Below are positions 57,210-64,000 of a stretch of 64,000 nt of DNA, piece after piece (the first letter of the stretch is position 1; every line of letters starts with the position of its first letter). The stretch is from contig NC_077242.1 in the NCBI RefSeq assembly GCF_947179165.1, forward strand, positions 23,327,097-23,391,096, written 5' to 3'. This stretch comes from Solanum dulcamara (taxonomy: Eukaryota > Streptophyta > Magnoliopsida > Solanales > Solanaceae). The notes below the pieces were generated by a model. The model did not search any database. It was not told the origin of the DNA and was given only the letters and a program-made list of their open reading frames with translations. Made by a program: the position numbers and the translations under genes.

Positions 57210-57565
57210 TTCCAAGTATCACCCTCAACTAGTTGGTTCCTCCAAAGGGCATTAACCTAAGCTAGTTCTTTATATATCAACTTTCAGACTTGTCAATCTA
57301 AAGTCTCAATCGAAACCTCTTCATAAGATAAATTTTCTTTCACACCAACATTCTCCAATGGCACAATAGAAGTAGGATCATAAATCACTTCCAACAAAGA
57401 GACATGAAACACTGGATGCACCAATGCCAACTCCAAAGGCAAATCCAATTCATAAGCCACCTTACCAAAATGCCTCAAAATTTGATATAAGCCTACATAT
57501 CAGGGACTAAGCTTCCCTTTCTTACCAAAATACATTACACTCTTCATGGGTGAGATTTTTAAGTA
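57210..57565 (-). pseudogene. Chromovirus-type integrase C-terminus (LTR-E element)
   Basis: On the minus strand the blocks ISPMKSVMYFGKKGKLSP, YQILRHFGKVAYELDLPLEL and VHPVFHVSLLEVIYDP are the GPY/F module of chromovirus integrases. They are followed by LSYEEVSIETLD, which in intact copies leads into the chromodomain. One stop lies after KLSP and one before the chromodomain start. Everything upstream (integrase core, RT, gag) is missing because another element begins at 57628. Confidence 0.8.
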
Positions 57566-57627
57566 TTGTAATTGCCGTCCATGTAATTTTTGAAATAATG
57601 CATTCATTTCATTATTTAGAGCATTCC

Positions 57628-60341
57628 TATAGAGACCCCAACTCATTTATGACTTGCTGGCATGTTTCCCTATTTTATAGCTCTTGAAACTTAAAAAGTT
57701 GATTTCAAACATTAGGTAAAAAGCCTTAGAACAGAATTCTAATGATGCCATCAACTTTAGAATGGCCAAATTAGGCTAGTAGCATATCAGTATGAGTAGT
57801 GAGGCTTTTGGTGCGAGTTTGGACCATCAGGCATTTTAGTCTTTGAAATTTGGCCTATGTTTTCCTTTGGTCAACATTCATGGAAAACACACTCGTATGA
57901 CAATTCTTTCAATGTAGTTATCTCTAGAATGTTGAGTTTGGTCTAGAACAACCTTTTGTATTCTTTTTGAGGCTTCTGGTCTAATACCAAAGATCGTCGT
58001 AAAAATTGGCTAAAAGTGACACTTAGGTTTGGGACCCACCTATTGTCAAAATAACCTCGTGTAGGAATTTTAACTGTGCCATTGAGTTTAGAACGCTGAA
58101 TTTGGTGGAATACCATATCTCATTTTACCACATGGGGTTCCGAGCACCCCGTTGGAGACTTGGCACTTTCAAAACTCCATTGCACCAGCCGTGTCTGGTC
58201 TAGTTTCTAAAGCCACCCTGGGTCGCTAAAGAGACCCCTCACTTAAGCAATAGGGTTTTGCTTAAGTGAGGCCCGCCTATTTTAGGTGGTCGCTTAAGCG
58301 ACCTAGTTGGTCACTTTTGTGACTCTTAGGGACTTATTTGATGCGTTAATTTTAGTTTTTCTCTCCAACATAAAATTTAGTTTTCTCTCACATTTCTTGG
58401 CAAAATTGTGTGATTCAAAAGCCAATTTGTAGGTAATTCTAGGAAAAGGTGTTGGAAACTTTGAAAAGTGGTTGGGAACCTTTGATTGAGGAAAATTTCA
58501 GACTTAAAATGTTGCCACAACCTTGTTCTTGAACTTAGCTAGAATTTTGATGCATGTTCTTGTTCTTACTTATTCGAGCCCTGAATTATGCTCTAATTTG
58601 AAATAAAAGTTTAGGGAAGTAAATGAGACCTTTTCATCAAGTCAATTCCAAAATTACCAAAATGTGTCCCACATTCCCCTTTTTGACTTCAAAATTGGTC
58701 TATCTCTGTGTTTTGTAAATTTTGTGTCAAAATGACCTTGTTGACGTTATGTACCTATTTTTTATAGCGTAGTAGCATTCAAAGGCCATTCAGAAAAGGA
58801 AGGATCCAATTCTTTGACTTTGGAGCACTCATAATCAATATACAGGTAGGCTACAGCTTCCCGTTCCTTTGATTGAGCTTTGATTATGTTAATGCCTATT
58901 GATTTGCTAGAATTTAGGGTGGTTAGACGTTGAACCATGCTTAGGTGTTTAGAAATAATGTCTTAGATTTATCTTGGGGAATTTTGGGAACTTTTGAGCA
59001 TGATGGAGACTTGTTAGCTTGTTGCTTTGCATTATTGATCATCCTTATCCCGTGGTGTGTTTGAATGCTTATTTGATTAAATGTTTGAAGCATGTTTGGC
59101 CTTAGTGTAGGTTTAACTAGTGCTTGCCTTAGTTTTTCCCCAATATTTTTATGGCTTACTTAGATCTTTTTAGACTGGTGTAGAAGACTTGAGTCTGATA
59201 GCTTGTGTTAGCTAGGTGGTAACCTTGCTCCATTGATACTCTATCCTTAAGCCCCCAATTTTTTGGCTTTGCAAGTTACGTTGGCGACATTGAGTTTTGT
59301 TTGACTCAAGTGGTTGAAATGATTAACTAAGGGTGGAAGATATTTAACAATGAATTATGACCATATCCTAATGTGAACCCTCTCAGCAGGTACATTGAGA
59401 CTTTTGGGGGGCATTAAGATTCAAGGTCTGGACTCAACCACATTGATACTTTTGAAAGACATCCAGATTTTAGGTCTAGTCTCAACCATATCAATATCTT
59501 TGGCAATTATCCAAATTTATGTTTTGGCCTCGATCACACTGTTGCCCTTGAAGAGCATCCAAATTCAAGGTCTTGCCTCTGTACTTTGAGATTCTATTGG
59601 TTTGGTTTAAGGTTCAAATCTCAAAAGTTTTAGCTATTCTATGTATTTCTTGAGCTTATGAGATTCTGCTTGGGTTTTTATTTAAACTTGTGCATGAGTG
59701 TACCTTCTGGGTTAATGAAGGCTCATTTAGGTGTAGTTAGCTTGTAGATTAGTTAGTTCTTTCTACACTCGCATGCATTACTTTACCTTATACTTGTGTT
59801 CTTGACCTTCGCTCAATTCTATTCCTTCTTTTCATATTGCCTTTACTTTTCAAGCTTAGTTGGCCCATGATGCATACTGGGTACCTCTTGTTTTGATATT
59901 CATACTACACTCCACATCTATTTTCGTGATGTAGGTCCGAGCATCATTTGCCAACGTTGATTCAGGCCAGCTACAGTCTACTTTAGAGGCATGAGTGAGC
60001 ATTTGGCATTTTTGGATCTTCATGTCTCCATCTGTATATATTTGACTTGTCTTTTGCTTTTTGAGACAATCTTATTTCATGGTCCGCTTTTAGGACTTGT
60101 ATTAGTATTTTATAGTAACTTTGTACTTGTGACTTCCATATTTTATGAGAGATCTTATATTTTGTTGTATACATGTTATTCGATGAGCTTCTGCTTATTC
60201 TTATTGTTCTTGTTATTATTTTAGTATTGTTTAGTTGATACCCTTAATCTTATTACTTTGCAGGTCCAAGATATGGGTTGGATTACCTATTGGTAGGTTA
60301 AAGTAGGTCCCATCATGACTCGAGAGGTCGGGTCATGACAA
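57628..60341 (+). mobile_element. LTR-C2: 5' LTR of a chromovirus-like gypsy element (2.7 kb)
   Basis: It opens tatagagaccccaactcatt (family start tgtaatgaccc...gtcat) and ends gtcgggtcatgaca, followed by a primer site and gag. It is related to LTR-C1 and LTR-C3. It contains two structured words: a 14-bp perfect inverted repeat (58237-58250 with 58258-58271) and a 16-bp perfect palindrome (58288-58303). The left limit is approximate. Confidence 0.7.
58237..58303. repeat. Hairpin and palindrome pair in LTR-C2
   Basis: cctcacttaagcaa (58237-58250), loop tagggtt, ttgcttaagtgagg (58258-58271) form a perfect 14-bp stem. ggtcgcttaagcgacc (58288-58303) is a perfect 16-bp palindrome 16 bp further on. 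Both contain gcttaag. Confidence 0.95.
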
Positions 60342-60344
60342 GTT

Positions 60345-60360
60345 AGTATTAGAGCCCCAG
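60345..60360 (+). other. Primer-binding site of the LTR-C2 element (decayed)
   Basis: tagtattagagcccca corresponds to TGGTATCAGAGCCCCA-type sites complementary to initiator-Met tRNA, with two transitions and lying three bases after the LTR end. Confidence 0.7.
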
Positions 60361-60542
60361 ATTCACTAGTCTCATGTGTACAGAGTTAATGTCTAGTCGA
60401 GTCCTACCAATTGGTGTGGAGACATCCATAACTTATCTTCGGGAGGCTACATAATGTCATTGGGAATATGTCTTATTTTGTATCACTTTGTTGCAATGTG
60501 TGTATTATTGGTTTCATAAATCTCACTTGTTCCACTCTTTTT

Positions 60543-61985
60543 ATAAGGATGGTTCGTACATATGGTACTGTGGCCGGTGGTGATGCAATCAAGCCTTCTG
60601 ATAGAGTCCCAACTAGGGTAAAAGCTGACTTTAAGGTTGTGCCATGAATACAACACCATCCTAGGAGAGAGAACATACTTCAGAGCATGAGAAAGAACCT
60701 CAAGTAGAGCCTATTCATCATAGCTGGTAGGGCCGAGGCCATCCTAGCCACCACCCACACTAGTTATGGCTTTCGAGCTGGAGGCGACCATTATACAACT
60801 ACTCACAGTACTATAGGGCATGTAGAAGAAGGCCCCTACTGCTGCTGCAGTCATGCCAGTGCAGTAGGGATAACATGTAGCAACGGCTCTAGAGGTTCAG
60901 CGGCCGCTAGCCTCGCCATTGCTCAATTAGCTATAGCCGATGAGGCCATGTCTCTGAGCGAGAAGAAGCTACTTAGGGTGTTCCAGAGGTTGTCCCCCCT
61001 AGATTTTCTAGAGCTATAACGGAGGAAGCCTAGGAATTTCTTATGACATACCAGGAGTATCTCCAGTCCTTGAGTATCATAAAGTCGAGAGGAGCTGACT
61101 TTACTGCTCACCAGTTCCACAGGTCCGCCAAATAGTAGCAGTACTCATATCTACATATCATGTTAGTTGGGTCACCATCGGTATCTTGGGAGGGGGTTTT
61201 TTGAGGCCTTCTTGTCTAGGTACATAGCACAGAGCATCATGAATAGGCTTCATGATCAATTCTCTAGGTTAGAGCATGGTTCCATAATCATCTCAGAGTA
61301 CGAGGTGAGGTTCCATGAGTTTTCTTGCCATGTCACCATGATATTGCCCAGCGAGGAAGAAAGAGTCTGTTGTTTTATGAGGGGACTCAGATTTTAATTG
61401 AGGATTGAGACAGAGCCTATGGCTTTAGTAAAGAAATCAATTCTGGATATTGTATATCACGCCCATACTATCGCGCATATTCATTGTGAAGCCCATGGGA
61501 GTAACGAAAAGAGGGTTGGCCACCAGGGTAGTTACAATGGGTCCAAGTCTAAAGGCAGAGACTCTTACGATAGCCTCGCCAGAGGTTCCACCAGGATCAG
61601 TCTAGACTTTTTGTTTAAGTGGCATTGCATGGTTATGAGGGTAGCCAGCATCATTAAGGTGGTCCTAGCAAAGCCAGAGTTCGAGGGGATCAAATTTAGG
61701 TCCTTTAGGCCGTAGTGGTCGTATTCTTACGGGTCATTCTTCTCAGGGTTGTTATGACTATGGTGACCTATACCATTGGTATAGAGTGCCCATGGTGAGG
61801 GAAAAGAGCAATTGTACCAGCTTCCCTAATACCGGTGTTAGCAGTACCCCCTACAGTTAGAGCTAGAGGTCAGGATCAAAACCATCGGGGTGGCCGAAAG
61901 GGTGCTAGAGGTGGACTTTGGAGAGGTAGGATAGGTGGTAGATCAGACGCACAGGGTAGAGGGGCCCAACACTATTTCTATGTAG
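60543..61985 (+). pseudogene. Chromovirus-type gag remnant
   Basis: ATG at 60546 (MVRTYGTVAGGDAIKPSDRV) opens a basic Arg/Gly/Pro-rich start. The retrotransposon gag core is at 61167-61480: FFEAFLSRYIAQSIMNRL, DQFSRLEHGSIIISEYEVRF and ILPSEEERVCCFMRGL. A basic Gly/Arg-rich C-terminal region ends RGAQHYF at about 61980. This is the usual gag of Del/Tekay-like elements. Stops are frequent. The sequence changes abruptly near 61990 to Athila-3. Confidence 0.75.
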
Positions 61986-61991
61986 CTCCTT

Positions 61992-62273
61992 AATTGGAAC
62001 TTATTTTCACCAAAAACGTTTCAAAAACATACCTGGTAAAATTTGAACTGAGATGGAACAGGTCTGCGATGCGGACTTGTCGCGGACCTTACTGTTCAAG
62101 CTTCATCCAAATTTTCTTTTTATTTTCTTTTATTTTTATTTTATACACTCACTTATACACTAAAACAAAATGACATTTTAGCAAACCAAAAAAATAATAT
62201 TTTACACTACCTCATAAGTTTCTCCCGTGCAGCACCTAATTTAAAGTCGCGGCACGACTAAGTTGTAGCTTCA
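61992..62273 (-). other. Athila-3 post-pol spacer, truncated, with conserved block
   Basis: From about 61992 the minus strand matches the Athila-2 spacer (ttttggtgaaaa.a.gttcc, 38985 onward). It includes the self-complementary cluster at 62059-62090 and the conserved post-pol block at 62219-62262 (agtcgtgccgcgactttaaa then ttaggtgctgcacgggaga), which begins about 12 nt beyond the stop at 62274. The rest of the 3' side and the LTR are missing. Confidence 0.7.
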
Positions 62274-63341
62274 TCATTCATCCTCAAGTTCTACAGTTTC
62301 CTTTTCACAGTACACATCACTACCAAAGTAATGCTTGACTCTTTGCCCATTAACTAGAAACGTGGACATTTTTGAGGAATTCCACAGTTCCACAGCTCCA
62401 TGAGGTATCATACATACCACTTCAAAGGGGCTACTCCACTTGAATCTTAACTTTCCTGGAAAAAGTTTCCCGAATTCGCATAAGTGTGTTCGCACATTTT
62501 CATAGGCCTGGAGCCTAAACTCCTCCAACTCATGCAATTGGTTCAACTGCTTTCTCCCTACTAACTCTGGGTCAAGATTAAGATTCTTGATTTCCCAATA
62601 GGCTCGGTGCTCTAACTCAACTGGTAAGTGACATGCTTTACCAAATACCATCTCATATGGAGAGGTCTCGATGGGTGTTTTGTATGCCATTCGGTATGCC
62701 CAAAGTGCTTCATCTAATTTCTCTGACCAATCTTTTCTTTATATATTCACAGTCTTTTGTAATATTTGCTTTACCTCTTTATTGGATACCTTGGCCTGCC
62801 CACTGGTTTGCGGATGATATTCTATAGCTACTTTATGCCTCACCCCATACTTATTCAAGAGATTCTTCGCTATTTGATTTATGAAGTGAGATCTTCCATC
62901 ACTGATAATTGCTCTAGGAGTGCCAAATCGAGTGAAGATGTGTTTCTTTAGAAACTTAGTCACTACTTTTGAGTCATTGATGGGAAGAGCTATGGCCTCA
63001 ACCCACTTGGACACGTAATCTACTGCCACTAAGATATACTGGTTTCCACATGATGATGGAAACAGACCAATGAAGTCCATGCCCCATACATCAAAAATTT
63101 CGACTTCCAAGATATATCTCAATAGCATGTCGTGTGTTCTTGAGATGGTGCCCATTCGTTGGCATTGGTCACAGTTCTTCACATAGCCTGCAATATCTTT
63201 AAATAATATAGGCCAATAGAAACCAGATTGGAGTACCTTATGCGCAGTGCGCTCTCCTCCATGATGACCACCATATGGTGATGAGTGGCAACAATCTAAC
63301 ACTTGGTGCACCTCAATTTCTGGCATACACTTTCTTACCAA
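62274..63341 (-). pseudogene. Athila-3 integrase (best-preserved integrase in the window)
   Basis: 63341-62739 is open for 200 codons. It has the HHCC zinc-binding part ([33 protein letters not shown]), the core with [13 protein letters not shown] (first Asp) and [16 protein letters not shown] (second Asp), and the end of the core [13 protein letters not shown]. In the last, the Glu of GQVEVSN is replaced by Lys. After a break at 62738-62691, 62690-62274 carries the C-terminal domain (MAYKTPIETSPYEMVFGKA, LFPGKLRFKWSS, VNGQRVKHYFGSDV) to the TGA. Close to Athila-2, and it retains the segment deleted there. Confidence 0.9.
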
Positions 63342-64000
63342 CTTTTTCTTCTTTATGAGGTTGCATCTAGGGAAAATACCCCACTCACCAGGTAATTAAC
63401 TATATCAACATACCACAGCAATTCAATCAACTCAAAAGCTTAAAGTTGCTCATCAGGGAATTCTTCTTTGATCTGCATCTGTTCCCCAATATGTGTCAAA
63501 CTCTCTAGCCTGTAAAGGTGATCGGCAACTTGATTTTCACAACCCTTGCAAACTTTGATCTCGATGTCTAATTCTTGGAGCAACAGGATCTATCTTATGA
63601 GTCGTGGGTTTGCATCTTTCTTGTTGAATAGGTACTGAAGAGCTGCATGGTCAGTGTAAACAATTACTATAGTACCTACCAGATAGGATCTAAACTTGTC
63701 GAATGTATAAACCAATGCCAGTATTTCCTTCTCTATGACCGTGTAGTTATCCTGAGCAGAGTCAGGAGTTTTGCTTGCATAATAAATAGAGTGGGAGATC
63801 TTCTCTTTTCTGTGTCCCTAAACTGTTCCCACTACTGTGTCACTTGCATCGCACATCAACAAAAAAGGTAGCTCCTAGTCAGGAGCTATCAGGATGAGGG
63901 TTTCGATCAACTTCTTCTTTAAGATTTCAAAGGCCTACAAACATGTATCATCAAAAATAAATTTTGCCTTCTTTTCTAACAAGCTTCACATGGGTCTTGC
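63342..64000 (-). pseudogene. Athila-3 RNase H and RT end (runs off the window)
   Basis: The minus strand shows RNase H blocks equivalent to 36900-37434 of Athila-2: ASDTVVGTV near 63845, [14 protein letters not shown] near 63770, [15 protein letters not shown] near 63630, and LLLQELDIEIK...ENQVADHL near 63525. Stops occur (for example after DPAS near 63820). The connection and RT regions continue beyond 64000. Confidence 0.8.

Overview
This window is plant nuclear DNA. It has spliced host and transposon genes, plant-type Ty3/gypsy and L1 elements, and no bacterial features. The mix of Athila-type gypsy elements, long-LTR chromovirus-like elements and L1 LINEs suggests a large dicot genome, probably Solanaceae (inference), in gene-poor, probably pericentromeric heterochromatin. 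Almost every kilobase can be assigned to a decayed transposable element. No intact autonomous element and no complete host gene was found.

Left flank (1-9875): a broken hAT transposase gene; small RTE-type LINE and copia LTR scraps; a 48-bp minisatellite; a 2.8-kb solo gypsy LTR (LTR-C1); the first exons of a nuclear gene on the minus strand that resembles an organelle-targeted PPR-type protein; and AT-rich DNA.

Central nest (9876-56909): a minus-strand chromovirus LTR (LTR-E, 9876-10676 and 56280-56909) appears split by a roughly 45-kb stack. The stack is built on Athila-1 (+), with 5' LTR 10677-12297, gag, protease, RT, RNase H, integrase, a post-pol ORF and a 3' LTR from 54894. Athila-1 is interrupted twice. 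In integrase it carries minus-strand solo LTR-C3 (TSD gtcca), which contains LTR-B, which contains L1 LINE-1. In its 3' region it carries solo LTR-B' (TSD atgtc/gtgtc), which contains Athila-2 (31897-50105, TSD aatta/aacta), whose 3' LTR contains L1 LINE-2 (13-bp TSD). The target duplications give the order of insertion without dating.

Right flank (56910-64000): integrase C-terminus of the LTR-E element (-), then a chromovirus-type 5' LTR (LTR-C2) with PBS and gag remnant (+), then the pol part of a third Athila-type copy (Athila-3, -) running off the window end.

The most interesting signals are noncoding. First, a conserved block sits about 30 nt after the pol stop codon in all three Athila-type elements. 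Second, each gypsy family carries its own set of short self-complementary words in LTRs and UTRs; these differ from copy to copy and in one LTR pair coincide with a deletion. Both Athila copies that reach past pol also carry a plant-transposon-protein-like ORF where other Athila elements keep an env-like gene.
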